A DNA stretch of 64,000 nt from Triglochin maritima (Eukaryota > Streptophyta > Magnoliopsida > Alismatales > Juncaginaceae), in the NCBI GenBank assembly GCA_963682175.1, contig OY821771.1, positions 7,687,001-7,751,000 of the forward strand. The letters run 5' to 3'. The notes under the pieces are model-generated. The model had not been told where the DNA came from and searched no databases. It was given only the letters and a program-made list of their open reading frames with translations. Positions 11,582 to 23,566 of this stretch are shown one piece after another; the first letter of the stretch is position 1, and each line of letters opens with the position of its first letter. The position numbers and the translations under genes are program-made.

Positions 11582-12185
11582 TATTTGACTATTAATTTAG
11601 ACAATAATGTTATTATACAGGGGGTTTATGCACTAGGAAAATATGAGAAAAGAAAATAGTTTCTTTTCAACCACGTCTTTTCCCGGTTTGTATCAATTCT
11701 AAAAAGGATTTTTTTCCTCTGAAAACTTTTGAAATTCTTAATTTATTTGAATTTTGGGATCTATTTTCTCATGTCATTTTTGACTATTTATTTAGACAAC
11801 AATAATATTATACAGGAGTTTGTGCACTAGGAAAATATGAGAAAAGAAAATAGCTTCTCTTCGACGTACCACATCTTTCTCCGGTTTGTATCAATTCTAA
11901 AAACGAAAATATTTTCCCTTTGCAGCCTTTTGAAATTCTTAATTTATAGGAATTTTGAGATCTATTTTCTCATGTCTTCTTTGACTATTAATTTAGACAA
12001 CAATGGTATTTATTATACAGGAGATTTGTGCACAAGGAAAATATGAAAAAAGTAAATAATTTCTCTTCGACCATATATTTTCCCAGTTTGTGTCAATTCT
12101 AAAAAGAAAAATCTTTTTCCTCCGTAACCTTTTGAAATTCTTAATTTATAGGAATTTCGGTATCTTTCTCATGTCCTCTTTCAGG
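11582..12185. repeat. Three tandem copies of a ~200-bp unit
   Basis: The phrase tgactatttatttagacaac (or close variants) starts at 11586, 11781 and 11982, giving periods of 195 and 201 bp. Each copy continues through tgcactaggaaaatatgag, a pyrimidine-rich stretch, ccttttgaaattcttaattt and ends in tctcatgtc. Copies differ by scattered substitutions and small indels. No coding potential is shared. Confidence 0.9.
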
Positions 12186-12302
12186 ATACAAATATAAAGT
12201 GCTGGATAGATAAAAGATATGTACAAACTTGCCAAATAACTTAATAACTATGTATATGATATAAAACCTTTAATGAGACGCACTGGAACTTTTGAAAAAA
12301 AT

Positions 12303-12853
12303 ACTATTCGTCGTCTCAAAAAATTACTTAAATTGTCCGTTTTAATTACTCTTATGTCTTTCACAATCCATTTAATATCAATTATGTCCCGTAAAAAATA
12401 ATAAAAATTTTGAGACGTCTGGTTAGGACGCCTCCCTCATGGTGGGGGCGTCTGGCTAGGACGCCCCATTTTTTTTTTTTTTTTTTAAATCTTGAATTTA
12501 GACGGTCTGTTATTTCAAATTATTTCAGGTTTCGTTGCAAGATTTCGGTAGTGACGGGGTGGAAAAAAAAACAAAAACGTAAATAAATAGGTAAATTGAT
12601 TAATATCCAGAGTACAATAATAAGGTGTTGAAACAAAAAACGTCCGTAAAGTGCGTTCTCTCTGCTCCTCCGCAGGGGCTGCCGCCCCCTGCTACCCCTA
12701 CATTCTTTCTCTGATTTTTTAATGGTTATTTTTTGTTGTAGTATGAAAAGAAGAGAGTTTGTTAGGAGTAGAAATAAGTAAAAATGAGAGAATGACAAAA
12801 CAGTAATTTGCACTGACGATTTAAGTAATTTTGGGACGACGTTTATCGATTCA
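12303..12853. mobile_element. MULE-like MITE, copy 2 of 3
   Basis: The left end ACTATTCGTCGTC, followed by a ttacttaaatt block, is inverted at the right end (atttaagtaattttgggacg then ATCGATTCAG). The core contains gacgcctccctcatggtggg, gcgtctggctaggacgcc and the ttatttcaaattatttcagg module shared with copies 1 and 3. Flanks GAAAAAAAT (12294-12302) and GAAAAATAA (12854-12862) agree at 7 of 9 positions. Confidence 0.7.
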
Positions 12854-12862
12854 GAAAAATAA

Positions 12863-13424
12863 AGAACCCAAATTAGATGATTATCTATTAAATCCATAAT
12901 AATATATACAAAAGTATAAAAATATACACTAGAAATCATGTAACATTATCATTTCCACGGGTTCCTCAGACAGAGCCTATATACAAAACTAGTTGTAAAC
13001 TTAGTAAAAATTGAAATGGAAAACCAATGACGTAATAATATATCACGATTTGAAGATGTTCACATGCAAAAAATTACCATCACAAAAGGTGCTTAAGGAA
13101 TCCCAGCAATCGTGTGTTCCAAAAAAAGAAATCCGAAATATCTGTCTCTGCTCAAGCCAATCAGCTGGTTGACCAGAATATGAGGAAAAGCAAAGGTGGT
13201 TTATCTCAAATAAAGGTAATCAACGTGATGGTAGGTGAAAAAGAGATCGTGTTAATGGGGGTTTTGACCTTGTTAAATGATGATCAGGGACGAATTGTTT
13301 AGACGTGAAGAAATCGGAATTGTTTGAGCCATGGTCGACTAATTCCAAGCAGTCACATCTCTACCTAAACTTGATCGGAAAAAGGTGAAGAATAGTTACA
13401 GTTGCTGCCACCGTGTCTTAGTGG
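12863..13424. other. Region without a recognised feature
   Basis: AT-rich sequence. A 62-codon open frame at 13114-13302 has no recognisable family. Confidence 0.35.
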
Positions 13425-13555
13425 GTAAGGTGATTGACGACCGTGTGTGCTAAGAAACACAGTTAAACATAAATCTTTTATCACACCCGTTGAAATTAGT
13501 GGGTAAGGTGATTGTCAACCGTGTTTGAAGAAACCCAGTTAAACATAAATGATAA
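13425..13555. repeat. Tandem duplication of a ~75-bp unit
   Basis: The phrases tagtgggtaaggtgattg, accgtgt and cagttaaacataaat appear twice in order, the second copy starting near 13497. Confidence 0.75.
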
Positions 13556-13977
13556 ATCTTTCAAGAAATCTAGCATGTTCTGTAGAAGTCAGTATTCTGG
13601 ATTTCTGCAAGTCAGCATGATAAACGTAGCGTGCATGATGATGATTATCCTCTGGTTCGAGATTATACTTGACGTTGAGAATTAAAAATATGTTATTTCA
13701 TACTAAAAAAAATTAGGTTTTTGCATTGGTGTCCTTTCAAACTTAGTTATTAGATATTTGCATGTGTGTATTTTTATATTGGTCAGGAAACTTACTCCAG
13801 CCACTATTTGCGTTGTTACACTTGAACTTTACCACCCTTAACGTCGTGAACCAATGAAACTCAACTTTAACGGTATATACTTAATCTTTCCCGCCCAGTC
13901 TTTCCCACAAAAATCTTGCTTCTTAACCGTATTGGATTTCCACTCTCTGGTCACTTCCACCCACTTCACCCTCTCTT

Positions 13978-14248
13978 CACTACTACAAGTATGACCTTTG
14001 CCGACAGACGATTCTGTCAGCAAAATGTACCCATTCCATCGGCACATTCCTGATAGGAATAGTCTTGTCGGGAAGAATATCGTCGACGGAAATTCAGTCG
14101 GAATGATCAAATTTTGCGAGCCAAAATAAGGCATGTAGTGCTACATGGCCGACGAAATTTCCGTCGGCAGTGTAATTTGATATTATTTATTGCCGACGGA
14201 AAATTCATCCGCAAAAGACAATCCAATATTCATCGGCAAAAGTAGTGA
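13978..14248. mobile_element. CACTA terminus with subterminal repeats
   Basis: The segment opens with CACTACTACAAGTATGACC, a typical plant CACTA terminus. It is followed by direct and inverted copies of a gccgacggaaatt-type motif (for example near 14005, 14088, 14150 and 14190), the usual subterminal transposase-binding array. It lies just downstream of the minus-strand CACTA genes, so I take it as one end of the large CACTA element. The stretch ends CGGCAAAAGTAGTG, so a small independent CACTA MITE is also possible, although the 3-bp flanks do not match. Confidence 0.65.
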
Positions 14249-14649
14249 CTGCTACAAAAATAGTCAATTAATACAATTCACGTATATATCAACCCATATC
14301 GGGTATATAGATCCTGTAATAAAAATCCATTCAACCTCTAATTAGAAACATGTGTCCATTCACATACATTCACAACGAGATGAATTAGAATGTATACATC
14401 GTACGAAATACAATAGAAACCAAGTCATAAGTTATACTACACAAATATAAGAAGTTATAAGTCACAGTCTATTGAAAGAGAAAAACAACACATGTATACC
14501 AACTACGACTTAGAAGAAGTCAGATTGGTCGATGGGTCATCCCCACGTATCGATGTCATCACTATAAAAAAGATTTTGATTAGCTGGACAATACTAAACA
14601 TATATATTATTTTAGGAAATTAAAGAAACAAATTACAAATTCATCATAC

Positions 14650-15876
14650 ATATACATGATATTCTCTAAACTGGGTCACCATCAATTTTGCAACTCGAGT
14701 CTTCAATTTTTCGTGCTCCTCCTGCAATGCATTTTAAAATTATATTACATATATTGGACATGTAAAATAAACCTACGAAATTAAGTATATACTTACAAGT
14801 GATACGCATTGCGAACTCTTGGTCTGAAAATGCTCCATGTGAGTGTTGCTATGTCGACCAGTTGACGTCTTGCCTATCTTGTAGGCTCCAATCCCAGCAC
14901 CATGCACACAATCTGTTTTCTCTTTTCCCAAAATTTCTTCTATTGCCTGCTCCTCGATCACCTCACGAGATTTCAACTTTGAACACTCACCTCGCTCTTG
15001 AGACAATGTCTGTTGTGCCAATTTTTGGTTGGCCAATTCTTATCTCTCAACCTACAATATTTCAAACATTTATGAATATTCTAAACTTGAATGTAGCAGT
15101 TAATTTTGTATTGTAAAACGTTCAAGCTTACCATTCGTGGTTCCTTTGTATAACAAAGAGTCATATTTTCAAATTTGGAGAGAGGTGTCGTATTCTTGGT
15201 TTCATTTATCTAATTATTTAAGAAAAAAATGAACAATTCTAAATAAGGATGCAATAAATAATTATCTAAAGATATAAACAATTAAGAATTGAAACAACAA
15301 TTGTCTAAATATGGATTGAAACAAAAAATTAAAACAACATATAACACTAATACTTACTTAAAGTTTTGTCTTGTTTGCAAAGGTTTTTGATATTTTCTTG
15401 TGGTTCATCCTCTTGTGACCGTGATTGATGTTGTTCGTTAAGGAGTTTTTCTATGATTAATGAATATAGTTTAAAGGTAAGATGTGATATTTCAAGTACA
15501 AAATCAAATGTTTAAGGACCAAAAATATTTATACCTTTTTTCTTGAGTGTTCCATTCATCGCACTGAATGAGGAATTGGTCAATGTGGACCCGTGGATCA
15601 ACCTTCGAGGACAATTGTGCAACAAGCTCTTCATTAGTCTCAAAACGTGTGTACTATCTCTTCCTCACCGAATATCGGTAATCTCTTACAAAGTCGCTGA
15701 TCTTATTAAAACAGTAGTGCCAGACGTTTACACAGTTTCTGAAATCAAAACGATCCTACGAATAAAATATAATCATTTCTTAATAAGTCATATTGATGTT
15801 CATGTATTAAATCTAAACCATGATAACAAATAAATGAAGACGCACCACAAGAATATATCACGAGTCAAGAAATGCT
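14650..15876 (-). pseudogene. CACTA ORF1 (TNPA-like / Transposase_24) gene, 3' part
   Basis: Several short exons on the minus strand can be followed. One covers about 15545-15770 and has one in-frame TAG. Two more lie at about 15395-15460 and 15132-15208 (the latter ends at gtaagc). The next, at about 14798-15045, reads EILGKEKTDCVHGAGIG, a hallmark of plant En/Spm ORF1 proteins, and ends at gtaagt. A final exon closes with TGA at about 14650. The 5' half of the same gene lies at 28519-29100; it was split at 15876 by a nested CACTA element and again by a solo LTR. Stops show it is dead. In CACTA elements this protein assists the TNPD transposase; that role is family knowledge. Confidence 0.7.
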
Positions 15877-16004
15877 CACTAGTGCAGAAAAGCCCATACG
15901 TCGGATATATAGGGGTATAGACGTCAGATTTCGGCGGTCTAAGTACCTGACATATATTTCTCCGTCGCCTATGTCATGTTGTATAGACGTCGGCTATATA
16001 TGAC

Positions 16005-17420
16005 TGATTGACATCATTTCATGCTCATATTTTTATCATATATCCATTCTCTTTCACTTAAACAATGCTATGTGACGAGTTTTATGTTTAGTTTTCAGGA
16101 ATAAATAGGTTTGAAGAGATGAAACATAAAAGGACCCAAAAGCTGGAAAAAAAGACTGGATTGTGAGATATGGGGACCAAAATGCAAGGGAGAAGGACCT
16201 GAACGCAAGACAGAAGGACCTAAGAGCAAAACAGAATACTCCACACCATCATGGGGAGTATTTTAGCAATTGGATTTGGGTCGGAGCTCCAATAAACGAA
16301 GTAGATGTATACATGACCACCAAATACACCAAACAAAGCCCAGAACAAGATTCAACTGGATCCGGAACTTTTAGACCGCCAATTGGCGGTCCAAGACCAC
16401 TAATTGGCGGTCTGTTTTGGCCCAAAAGCGCCCAAAGTTCTCCAGCACATGTATTAGAGGATGTTTAGGCTATTGTTGGTATCGGTTTAGTCCCACATCA
16501 GGGGATTGTCCCGGAGTGGCTTTTTCTTTGGCTATAAATAGAACTCTTCACCTTCTTTTGTACTCACTCCATATTTTAAGTGACTATTCTTCCTACTAGA
16601 AGTGAGGCCTTGAAGCACACACTAAAGTAGGAGGATGCTACTTGAAATGTGAGTCATTTTATCAATAAAGTTTTGTCTCTCTTTCATTGTTTGTTTTATG
16701 CTTCTTTTATTGTTTGTGCATGTTTTAGTTTAATCGTCTTTTATTTCTAGCTTAGTTTTAATATGCTTTCTTTGCTTAGTTTAATAATTGGTGTAATGTT
16801 TAGTGAGTAGTTCCATCCCCTTTGGGGGGTGGAGTAGATGTACATAGATGCATTAGAGAATGGGATGAATGCTTTATTTTTTTGATGTGTTGATAAAACA
16901 TGAATGTATGCTTGCTTGTTTAGGATAGAATTTATAACTTGATGAGTTTTGCCAAAATGATTAGACACCTCTCATGCTTATTTAGGTTCTGAAATAAAAA
17001 CCTTGCATATGTAAATGTTAATCAACTAAGTTGGTGAATAGATTGATAGGTTTTGCCATAACATTTAGACACTTCCTATGCTTGATAAACACCACCTTCA
17101 TGTGCTTAAAGAATGTATTCTACACCCACCTCTTTGCATGTGTGCACTCAGTCCACCCCTTAGGGGTTTTCCCATTCCTAAATTCCAGCATTCTTGTTTT
17201 GTTCTTAGTTTAGTTCTTATTTCATCGTTTGTTTCTTTCTTTCGCATTTAGTACTTCTTAGCGTAGTGTAGTGTAGAGTAGCGTAATCAATCTTTCTCCC
17301 CCTATTTTTGCCACTTGATTTCGTACAAGCAAGAGACTATTCACCTCCCTGAGGACGATCCGTACTTGCCACCGCTTCATCGTGGCTGTGCACTTGCGGT
17401 TTAAAATAAAACGTTCAACA
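16005..17420 (+). repeat. 5' LTR of the Athila-like element
   Basis: The LTR starts TGATTGACATCATTTC and ends ACGTTCAACA, 1416 bp, just before the primer site. A TATA box (ggctataaatag) lies near 16533. A perfect 18-bp palindrome GACCGCCAATTGGCGGTC is at 16374-16391, with an imperfect copy at 16395-16412, about 150 bp upstream of the TATA box. Confidence 0.85.
16374..16412. promoter_or_regulatory. Palindrome pair in U3 of the Athila-like LTR
   Basis: GACCGCCAATTGGCGGTC is a perfect 18-bp inverted repeat, followed three bases later by the variant gaccactaattggcggtct. The 3' LTR carries the equivalent pair near 25501-25539 and the leader has another perfect copy at 17600-17617. A regulatory role is inference. 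Confidence 0.5.
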
Positions 17421-17426
17421 AGTTTT

Positions 17427-17444
17427 TGGCGCCGTTGCCGGGGA
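17427..17444 (+). other. Primer binding site, tRNA-Asp type
   Basis: TGGCGCCGTTGCCGGGGA, the standard Athila/Tat tRNA-Asp primer site, begins six bases after the LTR end. Confidence 0.9.
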
Positions 17445-18652
17445 GGTGCCAGTCCAGACTCTTGTTTGGACAATTCGAGTGGATTTAATTTGTGTTTTGT
17501 AGTTTTTCTTTGTTTCAGGAGACTTGGAGTCGCCAGGAGAAACACCTGGAGAAGTTTTGAGGCAATCTGGGCATTTCAGACCCCCAATCAGCGGCCTGAG
17601 ACCGCCAATTGGCGGTCTGGTAAGCTCTGTTTACTCTCTTATTTCTTTGGTCTGTTTGTATAATTGATGTAGTGATCTGGGACTTAATTTGGCATGTTTT
17701 GACTTATAGTTTGTTCCCAGATCCATAATCAAATCTCCTTTAAGACACTTGGACCCTAAAACTCAAAGCAAAAGATTAGGCATTCGTTTTGTTTAGGTCA
17801 TGCATCATGTATGTGACTTAGGCATATAGATGGTCTTTTATCTTAGCTTTATTTTCTGTTGCTGAGAGCTGGTGTGAGGTACACACCTTCTACTCTCATT
17901 CATGCATTTCGTATGAACATGCATTAGTTAGTAGGAAGTGCATTGCAACAAGTGTGAGTTGAGCGTTTTGTTTGGAGAGTTGATTGTTAGATTAAGACCC
18001 CAAAACACTACTAAGGAGGGGCTGTCCCGTAAAAGATAATGTGGGGGATTTCATCACCCTTTCCTTCGCCCCAAAAACCACACTAATCAAGAGCCTAATT
18101 TCTAAAATCAGGTATACATTGGCCTTAAGGAATTCAGACGCATTAGGAGAGTGATCCGGTCCCGACCGTCATAACCTAATCGGCGTTGCCCACTTTGTCG
18201 ATAGTGGGAGAGACGAGATCTCCAGATCTTGACTCACTTGCTGGGCTTTGTGGTCCTTGTCGTAGGGAGGTGAGGCGTGTTGAGGCCGTGTGACCTCGTA
18301 GTTAGGCGTCGTCTAGCTGTAAGGACCTATAGCGACCTTAGGATTACTTGAGCCTTGTTTGCTTGTGTGCTTCTACCTTTACCCATCCGCCGTAGCATAA
18401 GGACTTCTTCCTTTCTCTCATGAGTCATTCTTTCTCTCATGTGTCCCCCCGTCTTCTCCTCTACGTACATTCTTTGTTAAAAAAAAGAAAAAAAGAAAAA
18501 AAGGAGTTTTGCTTTGTGTGTGTACACCTTTGTGCATGCTTTCGTGGACACGAGACGAGAGTGGTCGTTTGACGAGGAGCGTTGTCAATCCGGCTTCAGT
18601 CATCGATTTCTCGACACCTTCCTCCTCTCGTGTCGCACGCAGTCCGGGTTTA
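17445..18652 (+). other. Untranslated leader of the Athila-like element
   Basis: No gag coding sequence is evident before 18653. The palindrome at 17600-17617 is present. A GA-rich stretch lies near 18480. Confidence 0.5.
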
Positions 18653-21600
18653 ATGGCTGCTAATTTCCGTGAGGAAGAGCAGTTGCTGGACCCACCTGAA
18701 GGGAATGTGTTCTAAAAGTTTTACTTTTAAATGTCAATTATTATGAATTGAATGAGAAATCATTTTGTTCCTTGTTTATGTTATTCGTCTTTTAGAAGTG
18801 TTAAGGAAGAGGCTCTTGGTCCTTAACCGTAGAGCTCTAAAAGATATTGGTTTACATAAAACAAAAGATATTCACAATCACGGTAATTAACATGGAACAT
18901 TAATTACCGAGTTAAGATTGTCGTGTTGGTCATAGATCATTGTAGCTCTACAAGTGAGTGACAACACGGGTATGCAAAAAAGGAAAATATTACTTTTGTA
19001 TACTGAATAGACCTAATAAGTAAAATATTATAGAAATGTGTTTCTGTGTCATTAATATTTTACTGTGTCCTTGGTCCTTTGATATGAGACTTATATCCGA
19101 TCACTTAAGAAATACATGATTAGGCTAGTGTCTTGAGCTATCGATAAGTGTAGTGTAAAGACATTGGTTGGTTAAGTATGACTTTTGTTGGAGAAGATAC
19201 TTAGTAAAAAGATTATCATTGCCCCTCTTAATTGAGTAATGATATTAATGGGCCCCTTGATAAAGCAAAGTTATAATGTGCACAATGTGATTTGAGTTAA
19301 GTCACACATTTATAACTAGCTTAAAGAGATCAAGAAATGAATACTAATACAAAGATGACACAATACTACTTTGTGTGTATTCTTAATATCATGAGGCAAG
19401 GGACGGACACAAGTGGTGCACTCCATCACTAATTGGATCGGGTTTTGGTTCGAGCTGAATTAAGACATCTAGCTAATTGGGAACTATAATGTGTAGCTAG
19501 ATACCGCTTATAGTTTGTGATGTTAAGCTATTAATATCACTGCCAATTTAGCTTAGATCCTCCCATAGGTCACACCATAAAACTGGGAAACAAGAAGGTG
19601 ATTTTATGTTCATATGATGTATCGAGTTTCGTATACATGTGGTGAATGGATAAAATAATTATGTCATGAAAATGACATATTTAGAATCATGAATTTATAT
19701 ATGAGATGTAAATATATCATGAGGTGTGATTGTTTGATATTACATATGATGATATATTGCATAGGATATATAAATTAGCTATAACCCCAAAGATCGAATT
19801 TTGTTGGGAATTAATCCAAAATTCGATAAGGCAAATTAATTAATTAAATTTGCTAAAACCCCAAATACGAATTTTGTTGGGAATTAAACCAAAATTCGAT
19901 AAAGGCAAATTAATTAAATTTCCTAAAACAAAAAAAACGAATTTTGTTGGGAATTAATCCAAAATTCGATACATGCAAATTAATTAAGGAATTATTGATC
20001 ATGGTTTTGACTTGGTCAATTATGATTATATTTGGATGTGGATTAATAAATTTAATATTGGGAATTGGTCTTAAGAGAAAAAAATATGGAAGAATGGGTC
20101 AATGCATGGCCCATGATGTGGAAATTAAAGGAGCCTATAAATAGACCTAATTTCCTTCATTAAAAATAAGTGTATGCAAAATTCTCTCTCTCTCCCTCTC
20201 TCTCTCTAACCACCCCAATTAATCCATCCGAAATTCCATAGTTAATTTGAGTTTTTTGAGAGTAAAATCTCAGGAAAGAAAAAGGGGGTTATTAGCTAGA
20301 TTCTAAACCCTTTTGGAGATTGATTGGCTAGCTCCTTTCTCTCCAACCTTGTTTAGAGTTTGGTGAACACTCGGAGGCAATCCACCGGGCGATTCGAACG
20401 GTAACGCGACTCCGGATCTTCAAGAGGTTTTAGAGAACCTCTAGGTATGATTCTCTTTGCAATTGTTTGTTTGTTCTAATGCATGTTAAATAATTAGGAC
20501 AAACAAATGCATGTCTATATGAAAATCGAAGAAAATATGAATGTTTCGATCCTATATGTTTATAAAATTTCGAAAAATATATACATATAATAGGGCACGA
20601 AATCCAACACCACCTGCTCCACCAGTGCTTCCAGTTGTCGTTCCCATACCTCTACGTGATCGATGATACCCGAGCCGTACAGCTCTACCCTCATGCATCG
20701 TATTACCAGAGGCTAATGGGAACCATTTTGAGGTTAAGCCTCAGTTTATTTCCATGCTCCCTCGCTTCACTGGGAAGGGTGACCCCTATATTTTTCTCAG
20801 GGAATTTGAGGAGGTATGTGCTATGTTCAAGCTGCAACAACTTAGCACAGACTCCATCCATCTTAGGCTCGTTCCTTTTGCACTAAAGGATGACGCCAAG
20901 AAATGGTTGTACAGCAACTAGGCGAATGCTTTTAGGACTTGGGATGAGTTTCAATCTGCATTTCTCAAGAAGTACTTTCCAAATCATCGGACTCAAAAAT
21001 TGAGGAACGAAATCAATTCGTTCTATCAACATGAGACCGAACCATTCCATGCATACTTAGAGAGGTTCAAGGAGCTACTATCCACATGCCCTCACCAAGG
21101 CATCGAGTTGTGGTGCATTTGTCAGATTGTCTACGAAGGTCTTCACATCCCGTCAAGAACGCTCCTTGAGTCCATGTGTCAAGGAGAGTTCTTGGGAAAA
21201 GATGAATGGGAGGCATGACCTTTCCTAGAAGACCTCGCTGAGAAAACCATGAAATGGGAGAGTGTGAGGGAGCCACCTGCATCATCTAGTATAGGAGCAA
21301 GGATCGCGAATGCAAACTCGACTAGATCGGGTGCCGCATTTGTTGTCGATACCACTACGGCCACTGAGGCGCGCATGGCGGCCTTAATGCGCCGTATGGA
21401 TTCGATTGAGCTCCAAAACCAACAGGGTGCACCTCACATGTCCACATCTAGTCCAGTTCCCTGTCATTCATGTGGTAGGGTAGGTCATGTAGAAAGCGAG
21501 TATGTGTCTATTCCTCCTGAGATGGAGCGTGTCAACGCCATCTATGACAGAGCTAGGAATGACCCATACTCATCATCTTATAATCCTGGATGGAGGAACC

Positions 21601-22258
21601 ACCCCAATTTTTCATGGAACCAAACTAATGCCCCGGGTGGTCCTTCAAACTCCTCTAGACCACATTACCAATCACACCAACCTCCCATGCATGCACATTC
21701 CTATCAGCCACCCCAAGCGCAAACCATCAATCAATCGGGTTTCCCAAATTCCGATAATATGGAAACCGATTCAATTCGCTTGAGACCTTGACTCGTGGAC
21801 TTAAAAACTCAATGAAATTTTTTATGTCAACCAGGAGTCAAGTTCTCACTTCAAATCAGCAGACCATCAAATCTCTAGAGCTTCAGATGGGCCAATTGGC
21901 TCAGTCTGTACATGAAAGAGAGAGAGGGTCTTTTCCTAGCCAGCCTGAGGTTAACCCCCGTCTGTACCAACAACAACACATGCAAAATGAGAATGTGGTA
22001 CCTCGGGGGAGGCAAGTGAACCATGTGGAGGAACCTGTTCACCATGTCAATGCCATTTTTACCTTAAGGAATGGAAAACAGGTTGACAATCACATTTCCT
22101 TGCCACACCCACCACTATCTATGCAGCCCCTCAGTGGGAATGGTGGTGAAGAAGAAGCTGAGGATGAGGGTAATACACCAACGCTTCCTTCTTCTCAGGC
22201 ACCGCAGAAAACCTACCTGCCTAAAACTCCCTATCCCAGTAGGTTAACCAAAAAGTAG
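18653..22258 (+). pseudogene. Athila-like gag pseudogene, interrupted by a solo LTR
   Basis: Gag begins with MAANFREEEQ at 18653, is interrupted at 18697 by the solo LTR, and resumes in the same phase after the duplicated CCACC at 20610-20614. The retrotransposon gag core (FTGKGDPYIFLREFEEVC, then WDEFQSAFLKKYFP and RNEINSFYQ) is clear at about 20750-21060. In-frame stops lie near 20665, at 20920 and at 21216-21218, and a frame change follows near 21780. A zinc knuckle at about 21462-21503 reads CHSCGRVGHVESEY, with the last Cys replaced by Tyr. The C-terminal part (21788-22255) is Gln/Asn-rich. Gag would form the particle; this copy cannot. Confidence 0.85.
18697..20609 (+). mobile_element. 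Solo LTR, family S, copy 1
   Basis: A 1913-bp LTR beginning TGAAGGGAATGTGTTC and ending AATCCAACA, flanked by a perfect 5-bp duplication CCACC (18692-18696 and 20610-20614). A TATA box cctataaatag lies at about 20130 (plus). Three aattttgttgggaattaa repeats occur at about 19797-19960. No internal region is present; it interrupts gag of the Athila-like element. The lineage is not identified. Confidence 0.92.
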
Positions 22259-22267
22259 AGTGACAAC

Positions 22268-23566
22268 ATGGACAAGATATTAGAGGTATTTAAGCAAGTA
22301 AAGGTTAACATCCCCTTATTGGATGTCATCCAACAAATACCTCAATATGCCAAAGTGTTGAAGGATCTCTGCACAACCAAGAGGAAGACCAATGTTCCTA
22401 AGAAAGCATTCTTGGCTGCAAATATCAGCTCACTTTTGTCCAATCCTACCTACACAAAATACAAGGACCCTGGGTGTCCTACTATTCAGTGTACGATAGG
22501 GGACACTAGAATGAGCAATGTTTTGCTTGATTTAGGATCAGCGGTCAATCTCCTCCCATTCTCTGTTTATAAACAGTTGAACTTGGGAGAATTGAAACCA
22601 ACGAAGATCACCCTCCAATTGGCGGATAGATCCATTCGTATTCCCATGGGGATTATCGAGGATGTGCTTATCAAAGTTGGAGATTTTATATTTCCATTCG
22701 ACTTTGTTGTCCTCGATACCAATCCTGTTGCGAACACCCACTCTCAAATACCTTTGATTTTGGGTAGACCATTTCTGGCAACCTCCAATGCCTTGATTAA
22801 TTGTAGAAATGGTCTCATGAAGCTCTCATTCGGTAACATGAGTGCTGAGTTTCATGTGTTCAACTCTGGTAAGCAACAAGAACCCATGGATGAACCTTTA
22901 AATCTAAATCTCATCCGCCAATTAGAGAAAGCACCGCAAAATCAACAAACACCCCTAACACCAATGCAACCTGTTGAGAATGTTTGTGGGCTCAGCGAAG
23001 ACTCATTGCCTGTCTTTGCAATGCAACATTGTGAGCTGACCTCGAACATGAATGTCCAAAGGGAGTGCTCGTTGCATGATTCAGTTGAGAGTACTAGTGA
23101 GAGTGAGACACCTCATCATATGCCTATACCAGAAGGAGTCTTTATCTCATGTCCCGTGGCCATTGAGCTATTTGAGTTTCATCTTGACTCCAACAAGGGC
23201 CCACCTATGAACGAGCTTATGCTTGATGATCTAAATGATGGTGGGAGGTCCTTGTTGGATGACTTGGGGAGAAGCCCCATACTTAGTGATGCAGGTCTGC
23301 TGCATCCATCGAATGAGCTTGAGGAACTCATTCCGATGCACCCACCTATTGGTTGGAGGGTTTTGTTCGATGAGCAATTAAACCCTAGTGAGGCAACACA
23401 ACTTCGTTCATTCATGTTGCCTACACCCAACCAATATCATGAGGGGTTCGAGCCTTTCAGCTTTGACCTTTCACCCCTCATGACACCTCAGAGTACCGGT
23501 GAAGTATGCCCATCTCGGCAAGTATCTGATCCTCATGACTTGATGTTCTCATTTGATGTTCCTTGA
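22268..23566 (+). CDS. Athila-like retroviral-type aspartic protease region
   Basis: An open frame of 432 codons follows the gag stop by about ten bases. Residues 85-96 read VLLDLGSAVNLL with the catalytic Asp at 88; the family consensus is DLGASVN, so Ala and Ser are swapped around. The second protease landmark, LILGRPFL, is at 163-170, followed by ATSNALINCRNG. Downstream the protein becomes acidic and proline-rich (residues about 215-432) with no RT motif, and it ends with TGA at 23566. In complete Athila elements RT, RNase H and integrase follow; here they are absent. It would cleave gag if expressed, but gag itself is broken. Confidence 0.85.
   Translation: MDKILEVFKQVKVNIPLLDVIQQIPQYAKVLKDLCTTKRKTNVPKKAFLAANISSLLSNPTYTKYKDPGCPTIQCTIGDTRMSNVLLDLGSAVNLLPFSVYKQLNLGELKPTKITLQLADRSIRIPMGIIEDVLIKVGDFIFPFDFVVLDTNPVANTHSQIPLILGRPFLATSNALINCRNGLMKLSFGNMSAEFHVFNSGKQQEPMDEPLNLNLIRQLEKAPQNQQTPLTPMQPVENVCGLSEDSLPVFAMQHCELTSNMNVQRECSLHDSVESTSESETPHHMPIPEGVFISCPVAIELFEFHLDSNKGPPMNELMLDDLNDGGRSLLDDLGRSPILSDAGLLHPSNELEELIPMHPPIGWRVLFDEQLNPSEATQLRSFMLPTPNQYHEGFEPFSFDLSPLMTPQSTGEVCPSRQVSDPHDLMFSFDVP

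Noticed and set aside
13410..13560. Possible tRNA-derived SINE (a box-A-like tgtcttagtggg)
   Set aside because: No convincing B box, no poly-A or duplication; the signal is a short tandem duplication.
14799..15833. Plus-strand frames at 14799-15116 and 15543-15833
   Set aside because: They are antisense to the exons of the CACTA ORF1 gene.
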